DNA of 64,000 bases, taken from the NCBI RefSeq assembly GCF_001305295.1, contig NZ_LJSI01000037.1, forward strand, positions 1 to 64,000. The letters are read 5' to 3'. The DNA comes from Neptunomonas antarctica (GTDB taxonomy: Bacteria > Pseudomonadota > Gammaproteobacteria > Pseudomonadales > Balneatricaceae). Positions within the stretch are counted from its first letter, which is position 1. Every line of letters begins with the position of its first letter. The position numbers and the translations under genes are program-made. The notes beneath the pieces were generated by a model, which saw only the letters and a list, made by a program, of their open reading frames with translations, had not been told where the DNA came from and ran no database searches. Below are positions 9,760 to 20,358 of this stretch, in pieces.

Positions 9760-11640
9760 TTAGCTAATCTCCTCAATTTCTTTAATGCTATGCCCCTGCA
9801 GCGCACGCTGGATGTTTAAATCCATTCGACGCGAAGCAAAATCATCACTCACCTTAGCCAAACGCTCGACACCTAATTCAATTGCGCGCGCATCCGACGT
9901 ATCACAAACCGTCTTGAGTAAAGCCATTTCCGACTCAAACAATGCACGCTCATCATCAGACAATAGCGCCTGACCATCAACTACAATCGCCTGCTCAAGC
10001 GCGGCTACCAAACGATCAGCATCCACTATTTGCTCACGTAATAAACGCTTCTCTTTATCACCGTCAGCAAACGAGTATGAAGCTTTCAGCATATCAGCAA
10101 TTTGCGTATCGCTGAGCCCGTATGAGGGCTTAACCTGAATACTACTTTCAACACCTGTGGACAATTCTTTCGCTTCAACATTCAAAAGACCATCAGCATC
10201 AACCTGAAAAGTCACTCGAATTTTAGCAGCACCGGCCACCATAGGTGGAATACCCTGCAAAACGAAGCGCGCAAGCGAGCGACAATCTTCGACTAACTCA
10301 CGCTCACCTTGCAGAATATGAACAGCCATCGCTGTTTGGCCGTCCTGATAAGTTGTAAATTCCTGAGCTCTTGCTACAGGAATCGATGTATTCCTGTGAA
10401 TTACTTTTTCAACCAACCCCCCCATGGTTTCTAACCCTAGAGAAAGTGGCAAAACATCAAGTAACAGCATTTCTGAATCAGGCTTATTGCCGGCCAGCAC
10501 ATCAGCTTGAATAGCAGCACCAATAGCGACAACACGATCAGGATCAATATCTGCATGCAGTGGTCGTTTGAATAATTTTTCTACACACTCTCTCACCAGA
10601 GGAACACGAGTAGAGCCGCCCACCATAACAATATCCTGAACCTCATCCAGCGATAAGCCAGCATCTCTGACAACACGCTTACAAGCGCGTACTGTTTTAT
10701 CAACAAGCGCCTCTATCAGGGAATTAAATTGCGCTTTTGATATAGTAACAGGCACTTCTTTACCGGCAATATCCAGATTAACCCAGGCCTGATCGGCTGT
10801 CGTTAACTGCTCTTTTGCGGAACGCGCCAGCTCCATCAATTGTCTTGATAAACCTGCCGTCATTGCAGTAATCACATTAGCCTGCTCAGCCAACCACTCG
10901 GCCACAAGCCTGTCAAAATCATCGCCACCGAGCGCACTATCACCGCCGGTAGCCAGCACTTCAAAAACACCTTTATTGAGATGTAGAACAGACACATCAA
11001 AGGTTCCACCGCCTAAGTCATAAACCAGAATAACACCGTCTTCTTTCTGGTCTAACCCATAAGCAACTGCCGCCGCTGTTGGCTCACTCAGCAATCTCAA
11101 CACTTTAATATTAGCGAGTGTTGCAGCATCTTTAGTTGCCTGACGCTGCGCATCATCAAAATAAGCAGGTACTGTAATAACGGCACCCACGAGTTCACCT
11201 TGCAAGGTTTCTTCAGCACGCTGAACAAGCACTTTCAAAATATCAGCGGAAACTTCTACCGGACTTTTAGAGCCTGCAACCGTTTTGATGAAAGGCATAC
11301 CACCCTGGTCTTCTTCAAACTGATAGGGAAGTATTTCACCAAAAGCCGCTACATCTTTAATACCACGCCCCATCAGACGCTTTACAGAAACAATCGTATT
11401 ATGAGCATCTGCAGATGCAAAGCTGCGCGCCACAGCACCTACAACAACATCGCCTGTATCAAGATAACGCACAACAGAAGGCAAAAGATGGTTACCATCA
11501 TGATCTGGAAGTGTTACCGACTCTCCACTGAGCACACTGGCAACCAATGAATTAGTCGTCCCAAGATCAATACCAACAGCTAAACGATGCTGATGCGGTA
11601 AAGAGCTCTGACCGGGTTCGGCTATTTGTAATAACGCCAT
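9760..11640 (-). CDS. hscA: Hsp70-family chaperone HscA for Fe-S assembly
   Basis: HscA is a specialised DnaK-like ATPase that binds the LPPVK motif of IscU and drives cluster transfer, stimulated by HscB. The 626-residue protein has the Hsp70 phosphate loops [12 protein letters not shown] and [15 protein letters not shown], the adenosine motif VGGSTRVP, and a C-terminal substrate-binding domain. It lies between hscB (18-base gap) and fdx. Confidence 0.97.
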   Translation of the reverse strand: MALLQIAEPGQSSLPHQHRLAVGIDLGTTNSLVASVLSGESVTLPDHDGNHLLPSVVRYLDTGDVVVGAVARSFASADAHNTIVSVKRLMGRGIKDVAAFGEILPYQFEEDQGGMPFIKTVAGSKSPVEVSADILKVLVQRAEETLQGELVGAVITVPAYFDDAQRQATKDAATLANIKVLRLLSEPTAAAVAYGLDQKEDGVILVYDLGGGTFDVSVLHLNKGVFEVLATGGDSALGGDDFDRLVAEWLAEQANVITAMTAGLSRQLMELARSAKEQLTTADQAWVNLDIAGKEVPVTISKAQFNSLIEALVDKTVRACKRVVRDAGLSLDEVQDIVMVGGSTRVPLVRECVEKLFKRPLHADIDPDRVVAIGAAIQADVLAGNKPDSEMLLLDVLPLSLGLETMGGLVEKVIHRNTSIPVARAQEFTTYQDGQTAMAVHILQGERELVEDCRSLARFVLQGIPPMVAGAAKIRVTFQVDADGLLNVEAKELSTGVESSIQVKPSYGLSDTQIADMLKASYSFADGDKEKRLLREQIVDADRLVAALEQAIVVDGQALLSDDERALFESEMALLKTVCDTSDARAIELGVERLAKVSDDFASRRMDLNIQRALQGHSIKEIEEIS

Positions 11641-11658
11641 AATTTATTTCTTCACCTG

Positions 11659-12192
11659 TTAATCGAGCTCATATTCGAACAGCTCAATCTCTTTCTGAAG
11701 TTTGACCATAAACTGCATTTTACGCACGATAGTCGCGGCTAACTGAAGCGACTCATCATCACGCGCGGCATAACAATCAGAAAATATTTTTTGGAATTCG
11801 GATAATTGCTGAGCTACTTTGTCCGCAAAGCTATCAAGTGCACTCTCAGGAGAGACCGACTTTTTAATATCTTCAAGGTCTTCCCTAAGCTCCATTTGCT
11901 CATAGAGAAAAGCAGGCTCCAAATGAACTGAGGTTTCACTAACGGTATCGATACCGCGTAAAAAAAGCAGATATTGCGCTCGCTTCAATGGAGATTTGAG
12001 CGCTGTCACAGCCTCATTAAGGTACGCTGTATATTGAACCGACAACCTTTTTTCTCGCTCAGAAAGATGAGCAAAACGATCGGGGTGGAGTGTTTTTTGC
12101 AACTCTCTGTAACGACTGGAAAGCGCCGCTAAATCAATATTATAACTTTCCGGCAAACCCAGAAAAGAAAAGTAATCTTGTTGAATATCCAT
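11659..12192 (-). CDS. hscB: J-domain co-chaperone HscB
   Basis: HscB delivers IscU to HscA and stimulates its ATPase. The 177-residue protein has an N-terminal J domain containing the essential HPD motif (LHPDRFAH, about residues 37-44). A C-terminal helical bundle that contacts IscU follows. Start, length and location between iscA and hscA all match the family. Confidence 0.96.
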   Translation of the reverse strand: MDIQQDYFSFLGLPESYNIDLAALSSRYRELQKTLHPDRFAHLSEREKRLSVQYTAYLNEAVTALKSPLKRAQYLLFLRGIDTVSETSVHLEPAFLYEQMELREDLEDIKKSVSPESALDSFADKVAQQLSEFQKIFSDCYAARDDESLQLAATIVRKMQFMVKLQKEIELFEYELD

Positions 12193-12211
12193 GTTATTTC
12201 AATACTAACAG

Positions 12212-12538
12212 CTAAACGTTAAAGCTTTCACCACAGCCACACTCGCTGCGCACATTAGGATTATTAAATGCAAATCCTTCGTTCAAGCCTTCTTTCACAA
12301 AATCTAGCTCTGTACCATCCAGATAAGCCAGGCTTTTTGGATCAATGACAATTTTCACGCCACCATCCATCTCAAAAGTCTCATCTTCTGGCTCTTTCTG
12401 GTCAACAAATTCAAGCACATAAGCCATACCTGAGCAACCAGACGTCCTCACAGCGACACGAATACCGAAGCCACTGCCACGTTTTTGAATGTAACCAGCC
12501 ACATGTTTGATGGCCGCAGGTGTCATTGTAATTGCCAT
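12212..12538 (-). CDS. iscA: A-type Fe-S carrier IscA
   Basis: IscA accepts and passes on Fe-S clusters, chiefly in maturation of [4Fe-4S] proteins. Three conserved cysteines are present, in TSGCSG and ECGCGES near the C-terminus. The ATG at 12538 (MAITMTPAA) is chosen because GGAAGAG lies just upstream. The in-frame ATG at 12562 would add eight non-conserved residues. The resulting length is 108 residues. Confidence 0.96.
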   Translation of the reverse strand: MAITMTPAAIKHVAGYIQKRGSGFGIRVAVRTSGCSGMAYVLEFVDQKEPEDETFEMDGGVKIVIDPKSLAYLDGTELDFVKEGLNEGFAFNNPNVRSECGCGESFNV

Positions 12539-12593
12539 AATCTCTTCCCACTGGTTATACATATGTATAACCAGTTAATTCAACAGCAGACCT

Positions 12594-12977
12594 TTAAACA
12601 GACTGCTTTTTCTTATAATCCTCAACGGCCGCTTTAATGGCATCTTCTGCCAAAACTGAACAATGAATTTTCACAGGAGGCAGTGCTAATTGCTCAGCAA
12701 TCTGTGTATTTTTCAATGCAGCAGCTTGATCAAGCGTCATGCCTTTTACCCACTCAGTTACAAGCGAGCTAGATGCGATAGCTGATCCGCAACCATAGGT
12801 CTTAAATTTAGCATCTTCGATAATACCATCATCATTAACCTTAATCTGCAGACGCATCACATCGCCACAAGCGGGCGCGCCCACCATACCGGTGCCAATA
12901 TGAATATCGCTGTCATCCATTTTACCCACATTACGTGGGTTTTCGTAATGTTCGAGTACTTCTTCACTATAAGCCAT
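12594..12977 (-). CDS. iscU: Fe-S cluster scaffold IscU
   Basis: IscU is the scaffold on which clusters are built from IscS sulfur. The three cluster cysteines (ACGDVMRL with its Asp, YGCGSA, HCSVLAEDA) and the HscA recognition motif LPPVK are intact. The ATG at 12977 (MAYSEEVLEHYENPRN) with GGAG 7 bases upstream is preferred over the ATG at 12989. The length is 127 residues. Confidence 0.97.
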   Translation of the reverse strand: MAYSEEVLEHYENPRNVGKMDDSDIHIGTGMVGAPACGDVMRLQIKVNDDGIIEDAKFKTYGCGSAIASSSLVTEWVKGMTLDQAAALKNTQIAEQLALPPVKIHCSVLAEDAIKAAVEDYKKKQSV

Positions 12978-13006
12978 GTCGTTCTCCAATTAGTGCCAGC
13001 AATATT

Positions 13007-14221
13007 TTAGTGGTGAGCCCACTCAACTTTGCTTAAATCCACACCGTCTTTATACATATCCCACAATGGTGATAACTCTCGAAGCTTATTCACTGCAGTT
13101 TTAAGCTGTCCGATCGCGTGATCTATTTCTTCTTCAGTCGAAAAACGACCAAACGAGAAGCGAATAGAACTATGCGCCAATTCATCACTCAAGCCCAATG
13201 CGCGTAACACGTAAGAAGGCTCAAGACTGGCTGAAGTACACGCAGAGCCTGAAGATACCGCTAAGTCTTTCAGCGACATCAATAAAGACTCACCTTCAAC
13301 AAAGGCAAAACTAATATTCAGATTGGCAGGAACACGCTGTACAAATGAGCCATTAATATGAACTTCTTCCATATCCTTCAGGCCTTCCCACAAACGGTTA
13401 CGCAAAGCCAACATGTGAGTATTATCAACTGCTAACTCTTCTTTCGCTAAACGAAAGGATTCACCCATGCCGACAATCTGATGTGTTGGTAGCGTACCCG
13501 AACGCATACCACGCTCATGACCACCACCATGTATCATTGCTTCAAGACGAATACGCGGCTTACGTCGTACATAAAGCGCGCCAACGCCTTTAGGTCCGTA
13601 GATTTTATGCGCACAAACCGACATAAGATCTACTTTCTCTTTTTCCATATCAATTTCAACTTTACCAGCGCTTTGCGCCGCGTCGACATGAAAAATTACG
13701 CCTTTAGCACGTGTGATTTCGCCAATGGCAGCGATATCAGTAATCGTACCGATCTCGTTGTTCACATGCATCAAAGAAACTAATATTGTATCTTCCCGGA
13801 TAGCATCAGCAACAGCTTCGGGATGAATTAAACCTTCAGTATCAGGCTCAAGGTAAGTCACTTCAAAACCTTCACGCTCCAACTGACGGCACGAATCCAG
13901 TACAGCCTTATGCTCGATTTTGGAGGTGATAATATGCTTACCCTTCTTATGGTAAAAGTGTGCAACACCCTTAATAGCAAGGTTATCGGACTCAGTAGCT
14001 CCCGATGTCCAGACAATCTCACGAGGGTCTGCATTCAAAAGATCAGCAACCTGCTTACGAGCCGTTTCTACTGCGTCTTCTGCCTTCCAACCAAACACAT
14101 GTGAACGGGAAGCAGGATTACCAAAATTACCGTCCAACGTGAGGCACGCCACCATTTTTTCCGCCACACGCGGATCAACAGGAGTAGTTGCTGAGTAATC
14201 AAAATAGATAGGTAATTTCAT
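13007..14221 (-). CDS. iscS: Cysteine desulfurase IscS
   Basis: Pyridoxal-phosphate enzyme that converts cysteine to alanine and passes persulfide sulfur to IscU and tRNA-thiolation partners. The PLP lysine lies in [10 protein letters not shown], and the mobile active-site cysteine in [14 protein letters not shown]. The 404-residue length and N-terminus [19 protein letters not shown] are standard. It is the second gene of the isc operon. Confidence 0.98.
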   Translation of the reverse strand: MKLPIYFDYSATTPVDPRVAEKMVACLTLDGNFGNPASRSHVFGWKAEDAVETARKQVADLLNADPREIVWTSGATESDNLAIKGVAHFYHKKGKHIITSKIEHKAVLDSCRQLEREGFEVTYLEPDTEGLIHPEAVADAIREDTILVSLMHVNNEIGTITDIAAIGEITRAKGVIFHVDAAQSAGKVEIDMEKEKVDLMSVCAHKIYGPKGVGALYVRRKPRIRLEAMIHGGGHERGMRSGTLPTHQIVGMGESFRLAKEELAVDNTHMLALRNRLWEGLKDMEEVHINGSFVQRVPANLNISFAFVEGESLLMSLKDLAVSSGSACTSASLEPSYVLRALGLSDELAHSSIRFSFGRFSTEEEIDHAIGQLKTAVNKLRELSPLWDMYKDGVDLSKVEWAHH

Positions 14222-14240
14222 TCTTTAGCTCCAACACATT

Positions 14241-14738
14241 TTATACAGCGGCTTTATCAGCCAGCAAAGAGTCTGCTGTAGTCAAGAATACCTGACTACC
14301 GTGACGACGATCTTGTCTATTCGCCACATCTTTTACATCTTTTCTTAACACCAGGTCTGCCAGCGAAATGCCATGCAAGAAAGAGTGTATCTGATCACTT
14401 AAATCACACCACAAATGATGAGTCAGACAAGTCTCACCACTTTGACAATCACCCTGACGAGCGCATCCAGTCGCTTCCACCGATTCATTTACGGCATCAA
14501 CAACCTGAGCAACACTAATAGCCTGCTTATCGTGATTAAGCTGATAACCACCACCAGGCCCCCTGACGCTTTTAACCAAAGTATTCCTACGCAGTTTCGC
14601 AAACAACTGCTCTAAATAGGATAATGAAATACCCTGTCGCTCAGAAATATCCGCCAAGCTAATAGGGCCTTGGCCCTCATGTAGCGCCAGATCAAGCATG
14701 GCTGTTACAGCGTAACGCCCTTTAGTTGTCAGTCGCAT
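14241..14738 (-). CDS. iscR: Rrf2-family [2Fe-2S] regulator IscR
   Basis: IscR senses cluster status and represses its own operon when holding a [2Fe-2S] cluster. The 165-residue protein has an N-terminal winged helix ([20 protein letters not shown]) and the ligand set C92, C98, C104 with H107. This set distinguishes IscR from NsrR. cysE, found next to iscR in some relatives, is absent. The leader carries a promoter overlapping a half-conserved IscR site. Confidence 0.97.
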   Translation of the reverse strand: MRLTTKGRYAVTAMLDLALHEGQGPISLADISERQGISLSYLEQLFAKLRRNTLVKSVRGPGGGYQLNHDKQAISVAQVVDAVNESVEATGCARQGDCQSGETCLTHHLWCDLSDQIHSFLHGISLADLVLRKDVKDVANRQDRRHGSQVFLTTADSLLADKAAV

Positions 14739-14772
14739 AGACTCCCGCCATTCATTCTGAATCTTGGAATAT

Positions 14773-14805
14773 AGTATGTTTTAACCTACAAAATTAGTCA
14801 AGTAT
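14773..14805 (-). promoter_or_regulatory. iscR promoter with an IscR type 1-like half site
   Basis: On the minus strand TTGACT (14796-14801) and CATACT (14773-14778) are separated by exactly 17 bases. The sequence ATACTTGACT, continuing through TAATTTTGTAGG, resembles the left half of the E. coli type 1 IscR site, while the right half is poorly conserved. A site overlapping -35 would allow autorepression, as in E. coli. The promoter is well supported; the operator is inferred. Confidence 0.6.
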
Positions 14806-14900
14806 TTATCCGAGCATTTAAGTAGGGTATAGACAACTCAGGCGCTGCAATTTATCACTTTTATAAAGCAAAGTCCGTAATCATAAACAGCCGGTTTACT

Positions 14901-15653
14901 TCAATTCTGATTGAGATCATTCTTTTTCTGAATATGACTTAATATTCCACGCAAGACATTCACCTCAACCTTATCGGGAACGGCGCGCTGAAATAAACGC
15001 CTCAACCTGGGCATCAACTGCCGCGGGTTCTCAGGGTCGAGAAAATCAATATCTACCAACATTTTCTCAAGATGCTCAAACATCAATTCAAGCTCCCTAT
15101 GCTCAGCAAGCTCAATATCCCAATCAGTACCCCATTGTGGCGCTTGTGCCTGACTGTCAGCCTGCTTTAGCTGAGCCATACGTAACTCATAAGCAATAAC
15201 CTGTACAGCAGCGGCAAGATTCAATGAACTAAAACCTTCAACCGAAGGAATATGGACATGATGATGACATAACTGTAACTCATCATTAGTCAAACCCCGA
15301 TCTTCCCGTCCAAAAACAATCGCTATTTTTTGATCGACAGCCACTGATGCAGCCACACCAGCCAACTCATGAGGATCCATAATAGGCCAGGGAATATTTC
15401 TCTCTCTTGCACTCGCACCAACAACTAAATGTACATCAGCAATTGCCTCCTCAAGAGAACTTACTACGACTGCCGACTGAAGAATATCAGCGGCACCAGC
15501 GGCACGCGCATCCGCCTCTCCAGAGGGGAAAATTCGGGGTACCACAAGAGAAAGATCACTCAGACCCATATTTTTCATAGCACGAGCCACACCGCCAATA
15601 TTGCCAGGATGTGATGTATTTACGAGAACAATACGAATATTTTCTAATTTCAT
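14901..15653 (-). CDS. trmJ: tRNA (cytidine/uridine-2'-O-) methyltransferase TrmJ
   Basis: SPOUT-fold methyltransferase modifying position 32 of several tRNAs. Visible features are the N-terminal VLVNTSHPGNIGGVARAMKNMG and the knot motifs IVFGREDRGLTNDE and PSVEGFSSLNLAAAVQV. A C-terminal extension of about 90 residues is typical of TrmJ. The ATG at 15653 is preferred over a GTG at 15665 that lacks a ribosome binding site. It is divergent from suhB, as in E. coli. Confidence 0.94.
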   Translation of the reverse strand: MKLENIRIVLVNTSHPGNIGGVARAMKNMGLSDLSLVVPRIFPSGEADARAAGAADILQSAVVVSSLEEAIADVHLVVGASARERNIPWPIMDPHELAGVAASVAVDQKIAIVFGREDRGLTNDELQLCHHHVHIPSVEGFSSLNLAAAVQVIAYELRMAQLKQADSQAQAPQWGTDWDIELAEHRELELMFEHLEKMLVDIDFLDPENPRQLMPRLRRLFQRAVPDKVEVNVLRGILSHIQKKNDLNQN

Positions 15654-15695
15654 AACCAACTTCACATATAAATCGACTAATAGTTTAACAGAATG

Positions 15696-15707
15696 ACACT
15701 TAAGTGT
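15696..15707. promoter_or_regulatory. 12-bp palindrome in the trmJ-suhB divergent region
   Basis: ACACTTAAGTGT is a perfect palindrome located 43 bases from trmJ and 62 from suhB. It sits upstream of a TATAAT (15730-15735) that is the likely -10 of suhB. It could be an operator for a dimeric regulator. No family was recognised. Confidence 0.35.
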
Positions 15708-15769
15708 TCTGTCAGAGGGCTAGCTTTTGTATAATTGTGCTTTGCTATCCAGACTGAGCCCAAATACTA

Positions 15770-16576
15770 ATGCAACCCATGTTAAATATAGCCCTTCGTG
15801 CTGCGCGCATCGCTGGCGAACAGATTGCACGCTCTGCTGAACGAATTGACCTGATAAAATCAGAACAATCCAGCATCAGCGACTTCCTAAATGAAACAGC
15901 AACTAAAGCGGAACAGACGATTGCTTATTCTATCCAAAAAGCTTATCCAGCTCATTCGCTGATAGGCGAGTTCTCTGGCGAATACAAATCGCTAGAGGAA
16001 AAATCGGATGTTACATGGCACGTCAATCCCATTGACAGCATTTCCAATTTCTCCAATGGATTACCTGTGTTTGCTATTTGCCTGTCCGCCGAAATAAAAG
16101 GCCGACTTGAGCACGCACTTATTCTTAACCCCATTACTGGCGAAGAGTTTACGGCTAGCCGCGGTAACGGCGCGCACCTGAACGGCAAGCGCCTGCGCGT
16201 CAGCAATAAACGCACGCTTGAACAGGCTGTCATTTGCTCGAGCTTTTTGAACAGTCGTACCGAAAAAGCCCAGTTTGAAACATTCAAACTTATTATGTCC
16301 CAAATACAAAGCGCCGACGGCATCTTACATAACAACGGATCCGTTGCTCTTAACATGGCATATACGGCAGCTGGACGTATGGATGGTTTTTTACAAATCG
16401 GCATTCGACCAGACATCCTGAATGCTGGCGCTCTGCTTATCCAGGAGTCCGGCGGTCTGCTCGGCGATTTCCGGGGCGGCAACGATTTCCGTAAAACCGG
16501 CAATACCGTCGCCGGAAACGCCAAACTATTTAAAGCACTATTAAAAGCCATCCAACCGGCGCTTGAAGACGCCTGA
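15770..16576 (+). CDS. suhB: SuhB-like protein with degenerate phosphatase active site
   Basis: By length (268), synteny and overall match (N-terminus MQPMLNIALRAARIAG; AYTAAGRMDGFLQIGIRP) this is SuhB. In E. coli SuhB is an inositol monophosphatase that also binds NusA/RNA polymerase in rRNA antitermination. The metal site is largely lost. The family motif DPxDGTTNF reads NPIDSISNF (Asp to Asn at 86; GTT to SIS at 90-92). The WD of the second motif reads DI (215-216). The Asp in VTNVDKAAE-like sequence is Ala44. Only Glu67 and Asp89 remain. I infer a catalytically inactive protein kept for a non-enzymatic role. Confidence 0.85.
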   Translation: MQPMLNIALRAARIAGEQIARSAERIDLIKSEQSSISDFLNETATKAEQTIAYSIQKAYPAHSLIGEFSGEYKSLEEKSDVTWHVNPIDSISNFSNGLPVFAICLSAEIKGRLEHALILNPITGEEFTASRGNGAHLNGKRLRVSNKRTLEQAVICSSFLNSRTEKAQFETFKLIMSQIQSADGILHNNGSVALNMAYTAAGRMDGFLQIGIRPDILNAGALLIQESGGLLGDFRGGNDFRKTGNTVAGNAKLFKALLKAIQPALEDA

Positions 16577-16587
16577 TTTTTGGCAAT

Positions 16588-16615
16588 AAAAAAACCGGCG
16601 TAAGCCGGTTTTTTT
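16588..16615. terminator. Bidirectional terminator between suhB and purA
   Basis: AAAACCGGC-GTAA-GCCGGTTTT with A-rich and T-rich flanks lies between the convergent suhB (stop 16576) and purA (stop 16631). It can serve both strands. Confidence 0.9.
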
Positions 16616-16630
16616 ACATTTACTGAGTTA

Positions 16631-17962
<1,332 letters not shown>

Positions 17963-19147
17963 TTACAGAGCCGTTATGACCCACTCTTCACCCTGCTTAA
18001 CCAGCTTCTGGCTATAAGTCGACACATCAGCAACCGTATCACCGGGCAACTGCTGCACAACCCTCATTCCATGAGATCGCAAATCGGCAATTTTCCGCAT
18101 CAGCTGAGCATCATCACTCTCTGGAGCAAGAACACCTCTTCTTGTACTTCCGTTCACATTAGCAATAAGATACGCCAATGTTTTCAGGTCTGCACTAAAG
18201 CCCGTTGCCGGACGCGCACGACCAAAATCTTTACCTATGGCATCATAACGGCCACCTTTCGCAATAGCCTGACCAAACACCGGCGTTAACGCGGAAAAAA
18301 CAACGCCTGTGTGGTAGTTATAACCACGCAACTCACCCAAATCAAAATACAAATCTACTGCAGGGTAACGCTGCTTAATCATACTTGCCAACTGCTCAAG
18401 ATAAGCGACTGCATCTAATATGCTATCACTGCTCCCTGCGAAAACATCCCTGGCTTTCGCCAGAACTTCAAGGCCGCCGTTTAATTTCGGCAAGGCGGCA
18501 AGGAGGCCTATAAGATGTTCATCTGCCTCCAGCACGCTTAAGAACTCAGCTAACTCAGGTAGCGCCTTACGCTGCAATAATTCCATATATTGCCCAGCCA
18601 CAGCAGAATCAAGACCCGCTTCAGCAATCAACCCCTGAAAAATACCCACGTGTCCCAGGTCCAGGGTTAATTCATCCTGCAAACCTGATGCATAAAGCGT
18701 TTCCAGCATCAGCGAGATGACTTCAATATCACTTTCAATCCCAGCATGACCATAAAGCTCAGCGCCAACTTGTAACGGATTACGGGACGCCAGCATATTT
18801 GCAGAGCGGGTATGCAAAACAGAACCACAATAACAAAGCCTGTTCGCCCCTTCGACATGCATCCGGTGAGCATCTATTCTTGCAACCTGAGGTGTTATAT
18901 CAGCACGAATTCCCAAGGTACGTCCAGTTAACTGATCTACCAACTTAAATGTATTTAGCTCCAGATCTTTCCCCCCCCCTGTGAGAAGCGATTCGAAATG
19001 CTCCATCAAGGGCGGCATCACCAAGTCATAGCCCCAGCTATCGTATAAATCCAATAGCTTACGGCGTAACGCCTCAACCTGACGCGCGCTCGACGGCAAC
19101 ATTTCTTTAACGCCATCAGGAAGCAACCAGCGATCAGCCAATGCCAT
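17963..19147 (-). CDS. hisZ: ATP phosphoribosyltransferase regulatory subunit HisZ
   Basis: HisZ is a catalytically inactive relative of histidyl-tRNA synthetase that forms the allosteric subunit with short-form HisG in the first step of histidine synthesis. The 394-residue protein resembles HisS in its class II fold, seen in GIRADITPQVARIDAHR and KGGRYDAIGKDFGRARPATGFS, but lacks the anticodon-binding domain. Its presence implies a short HisG elsewhere in the genome. Confidence 0.93.
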   Translation of the reverse strand: MALADRWLLPDGVKEMLPSSARQVEALRRKLLDLYDSWGYDLVMPPLMEHFESLLTGGGKDLELNTFKLVDQLTGRTLGIRADITPQVARIDAHRMHVEGANRLCYCGSVLHTRSANMLASRNPLQVGAELYGHAGIESDIEVISLMLETLYASGLQDELTLDLGHVGIFQGLIAEAGLDSAVAGQYMELLQRKALPELAEFLSVLEADEHLIGLLAALPKLNGGLEVLAKARDVFAGSSDSILDAVAYLEQLASMIKQRYPAVDLYFDLGELRGYNYHTGVVFSALTPVFGQAIAKGGRYDAIGKDFGRARPATGFSADLKTLAYLIANVNGSTRRGVLAPESDDAQLMRKIADLRSHGMRVVQQLPGDTVADVSTYSQKLVKQGEEWVITAL

Positions 19148-19168
19148 GTAAAACTCCAGTACCTGTTA

Positions 19169-19366
19169 TCAATGAATCAAATAGAGACCCAATATGCCTG
19201 TTAGCATACTGAGCAAACCGATAATTCGTAATGTGCGGTCATCAATATTAGCAAGTTGCTCTACCATACCTCGCCATCGACCAGGATAGAGAAAGGGTAA
19301 CACTCCTTCCAGAACCATCACCAAACAGAAAGCTATTGCAATTTCATACCAAAACTCTGATGACAT
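19169..19366 (-). CDS. yjeT: DUF2065 small inner-membrane protein (YjeT family)
   Basis: Small membrane protein of unknown function conserved next to hflC and purA. The 65-residue product has two hydrophobic segments (EIAIAFCLVMVLEGVLPFLY and IIGLLSMLTGILGLYLI) around a short loop with the family motif PGRWR. The ATG at 19366 is preferred over a GTG three codons upstream. A terminator separates it from hflC, so it is probably transcribed with hisZ and purA. Confidence 0.85.
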   Translation of the reverse strand: MSSEFWYEIAIAFCLVMVLEGVLPFLYPGRWRGMVEQLANIDDRTLRIIGLLSMLTGILGLYLIH

Positions 19367-19388
19367 CAACACCAACTACACTTCACAT

Positions 19389-19416
19389 AAAAAAACCGAG
19401 ACTAGGCTCGGTTTTT
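19389..19416. terminator. Terminator downstream of hflC
   Basis: AAAAACCGAG-ACTAGG-CTCGGTTTTT forms a strong stem with A-rich and T-rich flanks. On the minus strand it follows hflC (stop 19480) and precedes yjeT, ending the hfq-hflXKC transcript. Confidence 0.88.
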
Positions 19417-19479
19417 AAGATTTTAACATGGAATCACTGACAAAGTGCAGTCAATCCAATTTTATACTGCAACTTTATA

Positions 19480-20358
19480 CTATTTCGCGGTACCCATAGG
19501 GTTCGATAAGTATTTAAAGAACTCACTATCCGGTTTCAGCAACATAATATCACCGTTACCTGAAAAGGCTTCTTTATAAGCTTTGAGACTACGCGTGAAT
19601 GAATAGAACTCAGCATCCTGATTATAAGCTTTAGCATAGATAGAAGCAGCCAAGGCGTCACCTGTACCTCGCTGTTCTTCTGATTCACGGTACGCTTCTG
19701 CTACTAACACAGTTTTTTGGCGATCCGCGTCTGCTCTTATACCCTCAGCCAGCTCAAAACCTCGCGAGCGTAATTCACGCGCTTCGCGTTCACGCTCCGT
19801 ACGCATCCTCTGATATACCGAGCTCGATACTTCTGGTGGAAGTTCAACTCGCTTAACGCGCACATCAATGATACTGATACCCAGTTCTTTTGAAGCAACT
19901 TCATTCAGACGTCTGATAACCTCTGCCATTACTTCATCACGCTCACCTGAAACAACTTCATTTAAGGTACGCGCACCAAACTGATTTCGCAGCTCATTTT
20001 CTACACGGGCTGAAAGCAGGTCTGCCGCTCTGAATTCATCGCCAGATGTTGCCGTATAGTAGGTTTCAACACTATTAATTTTCCACTTTAAAAAAGAATC
20101 AACAATAAGACGCTTTTTTTCAATGGTCAGATAAGACTGTGGACGAGTATCTAACGTAAGGATACGTCCGTCAAAAATACGTACGGTATTAACAAACGGA
20201 ATTTTAAAACTTAAACCAGGCTTTACATCAGGCTCAACGATTTCACCGAACTGTAATTTAACAGCGCGCTCAGTTTCCTTGACGATGTAAACAGATTTAG
20301 ATGCAACAAGTACAACTATACCTGCCAGAATGAGTGAAAATAGTGATTTACTACCCAT
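19480..20358 (-). CDS. hflC: Modulator of FtsH protease HflC
   Basis: HflC forms with HflK a large periplasmic SPFH-domain cage around the FtsH protease. The 292-residue protein has an N-terminal membrane anchor (LFSLILAGIVVLVASKSVYIV) and an SPFH/band-7 domain with RVKRVELPPEVSSSVYQRM. Its ATG overlaps the hflK stop in TAATG, indicating translational coupling and matched stoichiometry. Confidence 0.96.
   Translation of the reverse strand: MGSKSLFSLILAGIVVLVASKSVYIVKETERAVKLQFGEIVEPDVKPGLSFKIPFVNTVRIFDGRILTLDTRPQSYLTIEKKRLIVDSFLKWKINSVETYYTATSGDEFRAADLLSARVENELRNQFGARTLNEVVSGERDEVMAEVIRRLNEVASKELGISIIDVRVKRVELPPEVSSSVYQRMRTEREREARELRSRGFELAEGIRADADRQKTVLVAEAYRESEEQRGTGDALAASIYAKAYNQDAEFYSFTRSLKAYKEAFSGNGDIMLLKPDSEFFKYLSNPMGTAK

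Noticed and set aside
15952-16551. 199-codon open frame on the minus strand inside suhB
   Set aside because: It lies opposite the whole suhB gene, has no plausible ribosome binding site and its product looks like a composition artefact.
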